Shown in pieces: positions 24,901 to 32,391 of a stretch of DNA of 64,000 bases. Each line of letters starts with the position of its first letter. The first letter of the stretch is position 1. Source of the DNA: Latrodectus hesperus (taxonomy: Eukaryota; Arthropoda; Arachnida; Araneae; Theridiidae); the NCBI GenBank assembly GCA_037975125.1, contig CM075853.1, forward strand, positions 92,250,773 to 92,314,772. The letters run 5' to 3'. The notes below the pieces were generated by a model that saw only the letters and a program-made list of their open reading frames with translations, made no database searches and had not been told where the DNA came from. A program made the position numbers and the translations under genes.

Positions 24901-24958
24901 GAAATCTGTAGATCCTCATAATTTGATGAATCCAGGTAAAGTAATACAAATTTCATGA
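3805..24958 (+). CDS. Ldhd: D-lactate dehydrogenase, mitochondrial (3' eight exons)
   Basis: Spliced exons 3805-3964, 5186-5291, 7043-7136, 8950-9078, 9256-9383, 9505-9595, 22713-22824 and 24784-24958 join in frame, all with AG/GT borders. They give about 330 residues ending at TGA 24956-24958. The product matches the C-terminal two thirds of animal LDHD, a VAO/PCMH-fold flavoprotein that oxidises D-lactate to pyruvate in the mitochondrion and is thought to pass electrons to cytochrome c. Signatures are [11 protein letters not shown] (FAD-binding region), SAGYNL and [16 protein letters not shown] (conserved active-site His region), CTGEHGIG, and the family-typical ending NPGKV. The N-terminal targeting peptide and the start of the FAD domain lie in exons before the window. 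No break is seen in the eight exons, so the gene looks functional. The identification is from motif order and length; the alternative of a related 2-hydroxyacid FAD dehydrogenase is less likely. Confidence 0.93.
3965..5185 (+). other. LDHD intron with two SINE fragments and a hairpin
   Basis: AT-rich intron. It contains two decayed fragments of the tRNA-headed SINE family best seen at 47627 (about 4490-4645 and 4688-4760). It also contains a hairpin whose 10-bp arms ATGAACTAAT/ATTAGTTCAT lie at 4278-4287 and 4295-4304, with further imperfect pairing outside them. Confidence 0.6.
4490..4760 (+). repeat. decayed SINE fragments (family 1)
   Basis: Around 4565-4640 the sequence aligns to the post-tRNA body of the SINE at 47700-47780 (TGGCTAGGAAT then TTTTAAC). 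A second fragment at 4688-4760 (CAGTGGCTTGGAATCC then CTTTAAA and GTAAACC) aligns to the same body. Both are heavily diverged. Confidence 0.6.
5186..5291 (+). CDS. Ldhd: LDHD exon b (SAGYNL / GSEGTLG)
   Basis: Its first base completes the Arg codon split after exon a. It encodes [12 protein letters not shown], then GSEGTLGI, then LRLHPAPEM, which closes the FAD-binding domain. It ends in phase 0 before GTTTAT. Confidence 0.92.
5292..7042 (+). other. LDHD intron, AT-rich
   Basis: A 1.75 kb intron with no recognisable repeat or RNA gene. The one open stretch on the minus strand (6504-6752) has no family features and is taken as chance. Confidence 0.6.
7043..7136 (+). CDS. Ldhd: LDHD exon c
   Basis: It follows the acceptor CAAATATAG and encodes [21 protein letters not shown], a repeat-free helix of the FAD-oxidase C-terminal domain, then QRNVPVARI. 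One base is left over for the next exon, completing a Glu codon. Confidence 0.9.
7137..8949 (+). other. LDHD intron, AT-rich
   Basis: A 1.8 kb intron of very AT-rich DNA with homopolymer T tracts. No element, RNA gene or coding fragment could be recognised. Confidence 0.6.
8950..9078 (+). CDS. Ldhd: LDHD exon d
   Basis: Its first two bases complete the Glu of the LDHD RIEFLDE-type motif (here ELLDEISMN). It continues to PSLFLEFHG, a conserved strand of the C-terminal domain, and ends one base into a Gly codon before GTATGT. Confidence 0.92.
9256..9383 (+). CDS. Ldhd: LDHD exon e
   Basis: It encodes a GEVIKNH segment, then [18 protein letters not shown] and [11 protein letters not shown]. 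The LWKARH motif is conserved in LDHD and related FAD oxidases. It ends in phase 0 at AAG before GTAACT. Confidence 0.92.
9505..9595 (+). CDS. Ldhd: LDHD exon f
   Basis: It encodes [13 protein letters not shown] and an amphipathic helix to [11 protein letters not shown] is a strong family motif. It ends one base into an Ala codon that is completed 13 kb downstream at 22713. Confidence 0.92.
11159..13424 (-). mobile_element. Tigger/pogo-type DNA transposon nested in mariner
   Basis: It starts CAGTAAGACCCCGC and ends with the exact complement, giving terminal inverted repeats of about 21 bp. The flanking TA duplications are 11157-11158 and 13425-13426. Joining the outside flanks restores the mariner reading QQLLDLND without loss, so this is a clean later insertion. 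Next to the right repeat, CGAAACAGCGCTAAACGAAACAGCG is an internal direct repeat of the GCTAA/CGAAACAGCG unit. The length of 2266 bp is typical of Tigger elements. One transposase gene runs on the minus strand with only two breaks. Confidence 0.93.
11462..13125 (-). pseudogene. Tigger transposase (CENP-B/DDE superfamily), two lesions
   Basis: It begins at ATG 13123-13125, giving about 550 codons, the normal Tigger length. The N-terminal CENP-B-type HTH ([15 protein letters not shown]) lies at about residues 15-65. Next come a second HTH with the [13 protein letters not shown] motif and the DDE nuclease: [10 protein letters not shown] (first Asp), [10 protein letters not shown] (second Asp, about 12235-12205) and [15 protein letters not shown]. 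The acidic C-terminus resembles that of jerky/Tigger proteins. Two lesions are seen: an in-frame TGA at 12868-12870, where related proteins have a hydrophobic or aromatic residue, and a one-base frame change in A-rich sequence near 12250-12262. Otherwise the frame is open, so inactivation looks recent compared with the host mariner. Confidence 0.93.
14525..14690 (+). repeat. SINE copy (family 1)
   Basis: It has a tRNA-like head (TTTGGCAGTTGAATTGTTAA, then TTCAACAGTTTCAGGATTCAA as a decayed B box). A body follows that aligns with 47700-47780 (CATGGTTCAGATTTCACTG, then AAATTGTAAGTCCC). It lies just outside the mariner right end. Confidence 0.7.
15519..15699 (-). pseudogene. unidentified coding-like fragment
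   Basis: On the minus strand about 45 codons are open from 15699, and the composition is coding-like and GC-richer than its surroundings. The product runs from [14 protein letters not shown] through [16 protein letters not shown] to FDSFGNI, then a stop and a few more plausible residues. I do not recognise the family. The Cys-Pro start followed by a short helical tail is reminiscent of the extreme C-terminus of LINE polymerase proteins. It is probably a retrotransposon or retrocopy scrap lying just left of the copia insertion. Confidence 0.35.
15767..16477 (+). repeat. left LTR of copia element
   Basis: 711 bp, starting TGTTACCCTAG and ending GACTGACA. It contains the 5-bp stretch AATTT (in TTAATTTATG) that the right LTR lacks. 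It presumably carries the promoter and poly(A) signals; AATAAA-like motifs are present near 16238. Confidence 0.95.
16482..16494 (+). promoter_or_regulatory. primer-binding site, half initiator tRNA-Met type
   Basis: GGTTATGGGCTCA lies five bases after the left LTR. Drosophila copia uses GGTTATGGGCCCAG, complementary to the anticodon-stem half of initiator tRNA-Met rather than to its 3' end. The window sequence differs from that at one base, which would form a G-U type pair. Confidence 0.8.
16714..18090 (+). CDS. copia gag and protease
   Basis: The chosen start ACCATGG gives [17 protein letters not shown], the usual copia gag opening; an upstream ATG-like start at 16690 is less likely. A gag UBN2-type domain fills roughly residues 1-200, with a CCHC zinc knuckle ([14 protein letters not shown]) at about 235 and an Arg/Ser-rich linker after it. 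The aspartic protease begins at [11 protein letters not shown], about residue 363, with the catalytic DTA. The frame closes at TAA 18088-18090, after the protease and short of the integrase. The next frame (-1) is open from 18036, so the two overlap by about 52 nt. Confidence 0.9.
   Translation: MATYAINKLSNQNYETWTSDIKFILMERNVWEVVKGAEKAPIPPILKTETGSFEDLNDTAYLKSLKEFNKNKNVALSLIYLNIDEDHRRIIDGIEDPVVAWETLMKYFHPDTRANHMTIFSELCDTKMLLEESILMFSTRLLKVYNRLKTIDPTFNEKYASFQLLRYLPMHFDRIVQVILGWPDENFNYKAITDALNAEEVRLQLREKDSLTQASAVTSVKKQILCYGCQEPGHYRNSCPLKVQSLKVSRCFRRKYRSHSRCSSPECRSQTRRFNPESKGPYREPRSDFVAERNQSRSSNSTYQNQPRFSRCKDKHKRGTVSRNIPSTNKDGHSPCKSNFSITSLFNQTKERVNWVFDTAASHHFCKERDLFINFVPLINEKISVAIDGVDFPIEGKGTVKLLFGLQKYTLNDVMYSPNLRRNLISGPKLDIQGFVYHGGNGAVKVSEKGGKRFLRPY
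18063..18069 (+). promoter_or_regulatory. candidate -1 frameshift heptamer G GGA AAA
   Basis: In the gag-protease frame the codons read GGA AAA, preceded by G. This is the X XXY YYZ pattern that lets both tRNAs slip back one base, and a slip here enters exactly the integrase frame. A weak A/U stem could form just downstream (TTTTAA at about 18074 with TTAAAA at about 18087). I see no strong pseudoknot. The same place is also a homopolymer cluster (5 A, 5 G, 4 A) where a one-base indel would be common. Confidence 0.35.
18066..19499 (+). CDS. copia integrase
   Basis: It is read in the -1 frame after 18066. The N-terminal zinc domain has WHRRFGH then CEPC (HHCC). The catalytic core has the three acidic residues in [18 protein letters not shown] and the Glu of [13 protein letters not shown]-like region and an acidic linker follow. 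The frame ends at TGA 19497-19499, still before the reverse transcriptase. All recognisable catalytic residues are intact. It would act in the cytoplasm and nucleus to join element cDNA to the genome. Confidence 0.92.
   Translation, partial: KTVFKAILKEGIYQVSPRIVKADKNVSFTTNLKDSKALELWHRRFGHISTSTISHTSRKGGVIGLPLLSDKTVFCEPCKMSKYRRVSFKSLREVRSKAPLELLYADVWGPQSVKGRMGERYFITIIDDYSRKVSLFPMSEKSEVFGIIKTYITRVENILNKKVKAFRTDNGTEFVNRQIQNYFAEKGIAHELTNIFTPEQNGVSERYNQTVASGARAVLQESGLPKCFWPEAMLYFTYTWNRVCHNKLNKTPCELFSGSRPSVKHLKPFGTVAYIGVPRQHRKKLDTRARKGFLVGYAFRTKGYRIWMPETNKIIETINVSFNEKVVYKDTLSGAVLGPSNRISTVSNEYEVGSDDDIGYHIVPRDSESDDSDPEVSIDDIPSPISEPRLVNWERKAIQRKDRSRTDVYYYEEGKKERLRSLNDVAKYCSKNNIVFNPNLFDFKGTNRTQGLVLSSRDAVLTDNEDNGTTNNLSISS
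19497..19503 (+). promoter_or_regulatory. in-frame TGA in the readthrough context TGA CTAG
   Basis: The stop is followed by CTAG, and the same frame stays open for a further 523 codons into the reverse transcriptase. UGA CUAG is the best known stop-readthrough context in animal genes and in some RNA viruses. It may equally be a simple nonsense mutation. Confidence 0.35.
19500..21071 (+). CDS. copia reverse transcriptase and RNase H
   Basis: It is in the same frame as the integrase. The RVT_2-type reverse transcriptase has [18 protein letters not shown], the first Asp in [14 protein letters not shown] and the active-site box YVDD (about 20101). RNase H follows with [21 protein letters not shown] and the third acidic residue in FVDNQAAI. 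The end, [14 protein letters not shown] then LTKPLTK-like sequence, is typical of copia. The first ATG in this frame is at 19575. No lesion is visible inside this part. Confidence 0.95.
   Translation, partial: LDRIPIPKTYKQAIESEYKDEWLNAMKEELCIMKNRGVWHLEDLPENTTPIGCRWVFTVKRDDTGKIVRFKSRLVAQGYKQEKGISYDETFSPVVNFSLIRFFFSLLVSCKGWYHLQCDITGAYLYAPLEERIYMTQPPGFEETSQKRKFCRLDRAIYGLRQSGRQWFYEIHNVLLKMGFCKFQWGNCAYLLGDYLVLILYVDDFVIFGRDQRTIDKTINNLKNHFDIKVLGKTRTLLGVEFGEENGSVLIHQRSYIKDVCERFQRFKIPISSLPISKGSIYSKTSCPSTAEEEREMLKYPYRSVLGCLSFLANRTRPDIAYAVNIFSQFQSNPGMNHWDGLLRLLGYVINTEDFCLKLSCKQFQIRVYSDADFAANRDDRTSLGGQLVLLGNSPISWRTFKEKSVTLSTMEAEFVAMTEAAKEIVWFSGILNECHDKGIVTSEPEIPILFVDNQAAIDFIKSPIENYRSKHIDVKLFFVRDMYNTQKFKLSFVRSKLNLAEAFTKPLTKFVLQKFISNIFKK
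21072..21579 (+). other. copia 3' untranslated region
   Basis: About 500 bp between the pol stop and the polypurine tract, T-rich then TG-rich, with the palindrome GGGGCCCC near 21232. No open frame or recognised signal was found. This is somewhat long for a copia element. Confidence 0.6.
21580..21592 (+). promoter_or_regulatory. polypurine tract of copia element
   Basis: AAGAGGGGGGCAT lies immediately before the right LTR, the expected plus-strand primer position. Confidence 0.8.
21593..22297 (+). repeat. right LTR of copia element
   Basis: 705 bp. It aligns with 15767-16477 with about nine substitutions, one 1-bp indel and one 5-bp indel. It ends GACTGACA followed by the GTATT duplication. 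Confidence 0.95.
22713..22824 (+). CDS. Ldhd: LDHD exon g (GHVGDGNFH)
   Basis: It completes the split Ala codon and encodes [19 protein letters not shown], the most conserved active-site segment of the family, with His residues near the flavin. It ends two bases into a Leu codon before GTAAGA. Confidence 0.93.
22905..23135 (-). repeat. SINE copy (family 3), minus strand
   Basis: Its reverse complement aligns with 53030-53285 and 24375-24655: ACCAAGCATAATTGGGAACT, then CACATTAGGCTGGCCACTTA, then the ending GGGATGTCATGCC. It is flanked on the right by an AT microsatellite and the Tc1-like relic. Confidence 0.75.
23157..24350 (-). mobile_element. decayed Tc1-like transposon
   Basis: The ends are inverted: left CCAATCACATTGATGTGATC (about 23161), right GTCACATTAATGTGACTGG (about 24326-24345). 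On the minus strand, scattered frames show a Tc1-type transposase in order: [20 protein letters not shown] then NWMSTEWRQ (about 23850-23750), then [20 protein letters not shown] (about 23500-23420), then a decayed PDLNPI box at about 23385. There are many stops. The nearest family, as I recall it, is the Tcb-like elements common in arthropods. Confidence 0.8.
24370..24655 (+). repeat. SINE copy (family 3)
   Basis: It begins with a tRNA-like box GTGGTATTGGTTCACTCTC, followed by GAGTTTCGATCTTTG (decayed B box). The body TACCAAGCATGCTAAGAAACT, then CACACCTCAGGCCCCTTAG, matches the copies at 22905 (inverted) and 53030. Confidence 0.75.
24784..24958 (+). CDS. Ldhd: LDHD last exon (CTGEHGIG, stop)
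   Basis: It follows AAAACAG and encodes the conserved [11 protein letters not shown] motif, then [19 protein letters not shown] and a short IQIS tail with TGA at 24956-24958. NPGKV close to the end is diagnostic of this oxidase family. AATAAA sequences at about 25309 and 25395 could serve as poly(A) signals. Confidence 0.94.
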
Positions 24959-27918
24959 ATATGATATGGATATGCTAAAAATGAGAGATCATATTGAATG
25001 AACAGATAAATATATTTTTTAAAAATTTCTCTGGACGATATATACTTTGTAGAACATGAGATTTTTAACAAATATGAAAAGAAATTCAATCTTTGTATTT
25101 CTGATATTTATACTGTTATAATGAGGCATGATTTTATAATCCTTTTTATATGATAAAAAGTAAAGTAATATTTAAGCATTATATATTGTTAAAACTTTTT
25201 ACATTATTGAATGTATAAATTTAACAATTATACATTTTCAATTTTCATAACTTGAGACCATATTTGTTTGTAGAAATATATTCATTAATAGTAAAATATT
25301 TGCAGTTGAATAAATATGTATATGATGTGCCATTATAAAATATTTTGACAGGATTGAATATTTTCAGTATTTACTGGTTCAGACCTAAAATATAATAAAA
25401 TCTCATCTTATTGCATATTCAAATGTATCCTGTCTTGTGTTATTTTCAGGATATTGTATTTCATATTACAGTTTCTATACATTCCTGGAGTAGACCTTTG
25501 TATTATTCGATTTTCATTTTTTGTATCACTTTATTCCTTTTTTTTTTTTTTTTTTGCATGTTTACAATGTCAACATAGTAATAGTCACTAAATGTAAATC
25601 AACATTTACAGTTGAAATACATTTATTCACATCATGGGATGCACATTTTAATGAGATTTAAATGCTATATTTTTGTAAATGAAATATTTAATTTAGATTC
25701 ACTGAATTAAAATATTTAGAAATTGTATGATTTTATTTTATATATAAGAAATTTTTCTGAAATAATAGGGATCTCAGAATTATACTTATAACTAGTAGTA
25801 TAACTGTAATATGACAACAAGATTTACTAATATTCTACAAACATTTTCTACAAATTTGATGGTCTACTTCAAAAAAAGATTAAGTATTGTGTTTTTACAA
25901 ACTGTAGATAACATAATGCTTATTACTATTTGAATCAATTTTACATTTACAATAAAAAATGATACCAAAAACTTATTAATTGTATTTAAAGCCAAGGGGT
26001 TATTTTAAATTTTTTGAGAAACTTTTATCTTGTATACTGTGTGTTTCATAGATTAAACTTTAAATAATTTATAAAAGCTATAGATACCAAAGTGGGTCCA
26101 GCAAAATACTTGAATCATGTCAAAGTTATTGAGAAAATTTACTTGTCAAATTCAATGAAGATTTGAAATAATCTATTTTTTTAACTGATTTTCATGACAT
26201 TGATTTGTCATATTTATTTAGGATTAAATAATATATAATAGAGATATGATTTTTGAAAGATGATTAATATAATTTTGAATCAAACGAACCCAGCAAACAA
26301 AATGTTCCTGATCTTTTCCCATTAAATGCGATGAAAATGCTTTCTTAGATTGAATTCTATAAATTGTCTTTATAAATTTAAAAAAAATCATTTCAAAAAT
26401 AATATAATCTTTTTGTTAATTAATTTACATACATACAAAAAAGCATTTTTATCTCATATTTGAAGTCATCCAATATAACATGTGTTAAAATTGTAAGGGG
26501 TTCACTTTTGGTATAATAAGCTACTACTGTATTTGATTTCTAGTGTTATGATAAATTTAACAAACAAGAATTTTGAAAATTATGCATTATATCACTAAAA
26601 AAGTTTGTTTTAGGTATATAATTAAAATAATATGTTTTTCATTAAAATTAACCAATTATTAACTGTATGATTTTGTGGTATCAAGAAATTAATCTTAAGT
26701 GGATTCAAGAGTATCTCTGATATTTTTTAACTGTGCCATTAATGTTAAATTTAATATTTCATAAAAATTTTGATTTTGCCACCAATTTCAAAACTGTTTG
26801 AAATGTATTCTTCAATTTCTGTTTTTTGGATTTGGTATATTGGATTATGAGTATTCATTTTGTATATTTTACTGCTAAGTTATAAAATAATTATCAGGAT
26901 TGTATCATTTTTATGTGTATGCTAAAATATGAATTTCACATAAAACTGTTTGCAATTTAATTAATTTTTTGGATAATAAACTTTAAGTAATGCATTATAT
27001 GTAATTGCTTTATTTGAAATAACCACATTGTAGAACATCACTCGGTATACTCTTATAGTTCATAGAATGTTTAGAAATTTGGTTTTGGAACCAAATACTT
27101 TTTTTATATATCTTATCAATTTAAAATATGATAATTATCATTATGTTTAAAGTATTTTTTTAAAACACATATTCTTTTTTTGTAATTTACTCATCTAGTT
27201 GCATATCTTATTTTTTAAATTCGATTAAATGAGTAAATTTTAATTGTATTCTCATTATCGATTCTTGATTATACATAAAGAATTGAAAATGCATGAACTA
27301 CCTTTACAAGAAAATGTGATAAGAAAACTGTGAATGTCACTGTGCAATAAAAGCTAATAATTTAATGAAAATTTTCCTTAAATCAAGGTTAAATTTTTTA
27401 CTATTGTAATTATAAATTTGTATTCTCTCGATTAAAATTCTGCATAAATAATTTTTTGCATTCTTTTAATATTTAAAATTTTTGAAAATTTTATCTATGA
27501 ATAAAGTTGCTTTTCTTATTTTGTTATGGTATCAAAAATTAAGAGCCTAATATAATTACGAGAGAATGATAATAATTTATGTCTGAACCAAGTAATCAAT
27601 GTAACTTACTTTTCTTTTCATTTCTTCTTGCATTTGAATGTATGTTAAATGACAAAAAATTTATCAGCAAAATAATTTTATATTTTAAATGATGTTAGAC
27701 TGCTTTTAAGTGGAATAGCAAGAGATTCTTTTGTTTGTTCTTATTTAACATCTGTCAGTTAATTTTTTTCCTAATGTGTAATGTATAATAATACTATAAC
27801 ATTCCTGTTTTATAAATTATCTTGCTGCTAAAAATTATTTATATGAGTAAAAAATTTTCAATAATGCCAATATAATTGTAATTTTTACTGTTGTAATTTT
27901 ATTTTTGATAGTATATTA
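24959..27918. other. AT-rich, LDHD 3' UTR then intergenic
   Basis: There is no coding exon, RNA gene or recognisable element in about 3 kb. The only notable items are a T tract at about 25538-25555 and the possible LDHD poly(A) signals noted with the last exon. Confidence 0.5.
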
Positions 27919-28854
27919 CAAGGTAATCAAGAAAGTTCTTGCCGTTTTTAATGGCCCAAAAGAACATGATCTCATAAATTTGTAGCCTATTGTTACTTCT
28001 CAAAGTAATCTCCATTGACAAATAGCACCTTCTGCTAATGTGTCATCAATTGTGCAATCCCTTTGCGGTAAAATGCAAAGAAATCCAAATGGCGGACTTT
28101 GAATGCAAAGAAATCCTTGAGTACTTGGAGCAAGTCAGCTTCACAAGTGAAGGATTTTTCCCAAAGATGATTGCATATGCAATCTTGTCAGTTACCTCTT
28201 CCAATACCTAGACTCTAGGGTATAGAAGAGGTGGTAATCTGATGGTGCTTGATCAAATAAGTAAGGAGGATGGTACAAAGTCTCCCAATCAAGTCGCTGT
28301 ATGGTATTCCTGGCCACCGGTTTCACATGCTGCCTCATGTTATCAACCAAAGACAATATAATCTTGTGATTAACCAGTGTTGGTTCCTATTGTTGTGATG
28401 CCTGTTCCACATGTTACAAATATTATAATTGCTGGTCTTCAGTAACCATTTGGTGCATTGGTAGCAGTTAATAGTAAACCAATTGACAAGTAGTCCACCA
28501 GCTTCATCACAGAGGGTCAAATATCCTGACCCGAGTTTGTAAAATCAATGCCTTTCAATATGATCATTCACAGCACTATCCCCAAATGCTTGACATGTTT
28601 AGTGATTTACTGCAGCAGCTGATAAGCTCACTTTGATGTTGTAAAGCAAACAACATCTAATGATCTTCTTTGACACACCCATTTGTCTTCGCTACTGCAC
28701 AAGTTACAATTGATGAATGTGCGCTATGGACCTGCTTTTACAATGACTGATATTCTTACTCTTGACTGACCAGTGTCATACACTAATTTGTATATTTATT
28801 CTCACTTCATTCAATGGTAATGTGAAAACGACAAGAATTTTTTTGTTTACCTTA
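27919..28854 (-). mobile_element. internally deleted mariner-like transposon
   Basis: The left end, after TA (27917-27918), is CAAGGTAATCAAGAAAGTTC. The right end is its near complement (AAGAATTTTTTTGTTTACCTT, before TA at 28855-28856). On the minus strand, N-terminal mariner features (GLSAAA-like, QAFGDSAVND and a GDLTL-type motif, about 28640-28500) are followed by a C-terminal piece (about 28150-27990) with LKDFFAF and the family ending NGDYFEK. The central catalytic part is largely gone or unreadable. About 0.94 kb remains of the usual 1.3 kb. Confidence 0.78.
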
Positions 28855-28856
28855 TA

Positions 28857-30745
28857 TTAATTAAATTAATTTAATATTTATAATGGTATTGATTATTTAT
28901 ATAAAATTGTATATAATGTAAGAGTTATTAAAAGAAATATTATGAAAACCACTTCTAAATGATTTTGCTAATGGCTTCAAATTTATATCAAATTTTTCTG
29001 TCATCTTTTTATATTAGTATAACGCCATTAAATTAAAAAAATTATGTTATTGTTTATATTGTTTCAATTGTATGAATACAACTAAAGGTAGTTAAATATT
29101 ATGTAATGTGTTGCTAATTTGTGTGATAAATATTTTTAATTGTAACAAAAATTAATACTCTTGATTATTGAAATGATTAATATTTGAAAATAGTCTTATT
29201 AAGTATGAATAATTTAGTTGTAAAATTTGTTATTTTTAAATTAGCTTGTAATGATTATGCTTTTTTAATCAATAAGTAGCATGATGAAGTTGTATTGATT
29301 TAAAAAATTTAAATAGCATCTATGATTAAATTTCAAAGATTATATTTTGCTAGAGTATTTTATAAATATATAAGATCGGTTATTTTTATACTAATAATTT
29401 TTAGTTAATTATTATAGTAGTAAATAGCATAATGACATAAGTTTCCTTCCTTTTAAAAATTTAAATTAGTGATAAAATTTGGTTATAATGAATGCAAACG
29501 CTAAAATTATTTTTTTGAAACTCAGTCGTAAAGATAATAAAACTATAAATGTGTTAAATAAATTGAATTTTGTTTTTCTTTAAATTGGAACAACTACAAT
29601 CATAGAGATAATTAACAGAAAATTAAAAAATAATCTAAAACCGTTAAATATTTCTAAAATTAATAGTTTCAGTCTAAAAAGTATTTATCAGTACTAGTTG
29701 ATTATACTTGTTTGTATTTAAAATCTACTACATTTTGCTTCGAATTTAGGTTTTAATATGGTCAAATAAAAAAAGCTGCTCTACTGTTGAGATTATTAAA
29801 AATAATAAATAATATATTTCATAAATAGGTAATTAAATGTTGTGTTTTTTATCATCATTTAAGTTCGAATTCACCATTTATTTTAATATTTATTTATATT
29901 ATATATGAAAGAAATTAGTGCTAATTTTTTGTTGATAAATTATTGTTAATGCATCCATTTTGAAAGGGAAATAAGTCTAATTGACTTATATTTGCAATAT
30001 ATGTAACTAAACATTTCTTTGTTCAGTTTGTTATACTAATTAAAAACAATATTTTTCAAATAAAACAGATTTTCAATTAATTGTTTGGAATATTTTACTT
30101 ACTTAGTTTATATTTAATCTAATACACAAACCAGGTTTCAAATAATAACTAAAAATTGATAAATGAGTATTACTATTTGAGCAATTATATATATATAATC
30201 ACAAAGCATTTAAACACCCACCAGATTACTTTTCTTAGATAAATACTTTATTCATATGTCGCAAAGGATACAAAGTTTAAGATTCCCAAGTATCCATTTA
30301 TACTTATATGCATTCAGAAAACAAATGCAGTATATGTCTTTCATACAATTTATGGACAGAAATCACTTCAGAAATTGTGATTCCCTTCCCCCTTCCCATA
30401 ATTTAAGTATGTATATATAGTGGAGAGAATTCAAATATGCGTTTTTCTATCTAGAAAAAAGATTTTTTTTAAATAGAATCTTATGAGAAACTAAGCTGTA
30501 AAAATAGCCAGTTTCAGATTTTATTACCAGAATATAAAATTCTCTTTTTTATAAATTTCGATTGAACAACAGTTAACTTTTATTTATATTACATAATATA
30601 AAAAAATACTGCAATTTAATTGACAACCAACGAAATATGTTGGTCTATACCTAAATTAAACGTCTAATAACTTAAATAATTTACTTCATGGGTTAAACGT
30701 TAAAAAGGTGGAATGCGCTCCTCAATAAAGGAAGAAAAACACATG
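28857..30745. other. AT-rich intergenic
   Basis: No supported feature was found. At about 30249-30254 the minus strand reads AATAAA, within the only less AT-rich patch (30200-30420). This could be the 3' end of a minus-strand transcript, but no coding exon is visible to go with it. Confidence 0.45.
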
Positions 30746-30798
30746 CCCGCGAAAATTGCCGAATGAACAATGTTGCAAGATAAACCCGCGAAAATTGC
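30746..30798 (+). repeat. two direct copies of CCCGCGAAAATTGC
   Basis: Perfect 14-bp copies start at 30746 and 30785, 39 bp apart, and a partial relation (ACGCGGGGGGAATTGC) lies about 45 bp further on. They form a small CpG-containing patch in AT-rich DNA. CGCGAAAA resembles an E2F half site. The function is unknown. Confidence 0.6.
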
Positions 30799-31499
30799 AG
30801 GATTTTTCTTTATTTGAATTACGCGGGGGGAATTGCGGTATCTACAGACATGGGTGCTTATGTTGGTTGTAATGCAGATGAAAACAATCAAATTTAAAAT
30901 ACGGCGTATACAATATTTTTTATTACTTTAGGTCTTTGGTCTTCCTTAGCTCCGACTATAGCTCAAGTTTGTGAGAATTTATCTTTCTATATATCATCTT
31001 TTTTGTCATTGTATGGCAAGATATGGAACGATATACTGCAGTCTAAGGATTTTTCTTTATACAAGAATGCCAATGCTACCAACTATCGATTTTCTTACGT
31101 TTGCAGATTAATAATTTTTCAAAGAGTTTTTATCAGGAGATTCTATTCCGATAGAAACTCTGAAAATCATTTTGTGTATTGACCTTCGATTAATCACTTA
31201 AAACACAGCACTATTCTTGGTCTGTAAAAAACATTGTACTCAGCTCCTAGAAAGACGGCTGTTATATGCAACTACATTAGGAAAGCATATGCCACTTGTC
31301 TCTGAGCCTAAAGGCTTCCCTCAGCTATCTATTTACGATCAAAGGTGGTGATGTGATTCTTGCTAGACGTTGTCCAATCCTATTAGCAATTGTACTTCCC
31401 TGTACTTAGCTCAGAGTTGGGTTCTACAAATTAGGTGAAATTTACTATTAGTTATGTTTCTACCACTTAATAAAAGCAGTCAGATGAAAGTCTTCGTAA

Positions 31500-31720
31500 T
31501 TTATAAGCAGGGACAGAGCAGTAGACTCCCAATACTTAATCTATCACCCCAGCGGTATTATTTCACTTGTTGGATATTGTAATCACGACCTATTTAACGT
31601 GCACCAGTCGTCTTTAGTGAACACGATGGACCTTTTATTAAGCCTTGATTCGAAATGATTACTTTCTGATAGTGAAATCGACACCCTAGTCAACCAGGCC
31701 ACCGGCCTGCTGTGTCTACC
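31500..31720 (-). repeat. SINE with conserved core, minus strand
   Basis: On the minus strand a tRNA-like head (GGTGGCCTGGTTGACTAGG, then ATTTCGAATCA) is followed by GACTGGTGCACGTTAAATAG and GTCGTGATTACAATATCC. That core is shared by several arthropod SINEs as far as I recall. It is distinct from families 1-3 here. Confidence 0.6.
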
Positions 31721-31869
31721 GAGTGACTTCTGCTATTGACTGTCCAACTTTTAGTGTACCAACAGCTCTCCAACCAATTCATTGTTTAAATGATATTCCT
31801 TTTAGTCTTTCTAAATGTAATCTGAGCTATTAAAGTTGTAAATAAAATCGAAACATTTTTATCTTCCTT

Positions 31870-32250
31870 GCCGATTTAAACTAATTATAAAGTATATGTT
31901 TTATATTGTCTTTTTCATTTTGTTTTTACTTCTGTTCTATTGTCAACTTGTTAATTGCTTGAATCAATGGAAAATAGCTTCTCAAATCGATGCTTTTGTC
32001 TTGATATAAGACAAGAGATGGTGATCCGGGTACAAAGGAAGTTGGTGAGCCGAAGAAACGAGCAAGAAAACTTGAATTGGTGAAAAACACAAATTAGAAA
32101 AAATAATCAGGCAGCAAATTTGTCGACAAATCAATTTTACGATGTCGTAATTAATTATGTATGACGTAGATGAAATGTCATTAGATGTCATGGATGTTTT
32201 AAACCAATGAGAATAAGTGGCTTAATCATGATCTCATATGGAACGAAAGG
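31870..32250. repeat. outer left arm of large inverted repeat
   Basis: The reverse complement of this segment aligns with 44060-44450. Matching anchors are GAGATCATGATTA, TTGGTTTAAAA(C/T)ATCCATGAC, AAATTTGCTGCCTG, CCATTGATTCAAGC and AAATCGG(C/G)AAGGA. Identity is good between several indels. No coding frame was recognised. Confidence 0.75.
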
Positions 32251-32334
32251 AACATCCTTTTATTTTAGGTTAAAAAATGTTTTTGAAAATTTACACTTTT
32301 CATTTGCGATTTTTTAGTAAACAATACTTAAAGT

Positions 32335-32347
32335 ATGAATTGAAATC
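32335..32347 (+). repeat. 13-bp target repeat, copy 1
   Basis: ATGAATTGAAATC at the 3' side of LINE A. The same 13 bp recur at 37046-37058 and 41758-41770. Confidence 0.9.
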
Positions 32348-32376
32348 TTGGATCTAATATGTTTTACGAAGTGTCG

Positions 32377-32391
32377 GCCTGCGTAGCAGGC
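32377..32391 (-). other. 3'-UTR hairpin of LINE A
   Basis: GCCTGC/GCAGGC stem of 6 bp around a 3-nt loop (GTA on the + strand), about 30 bp from the element's 3' end. Copy B has the same stem with loop ATA (37095-37109). Such 3' hairpins are recognised by the reverse transcriptase in some LINE groups. Confidence 0.6.
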
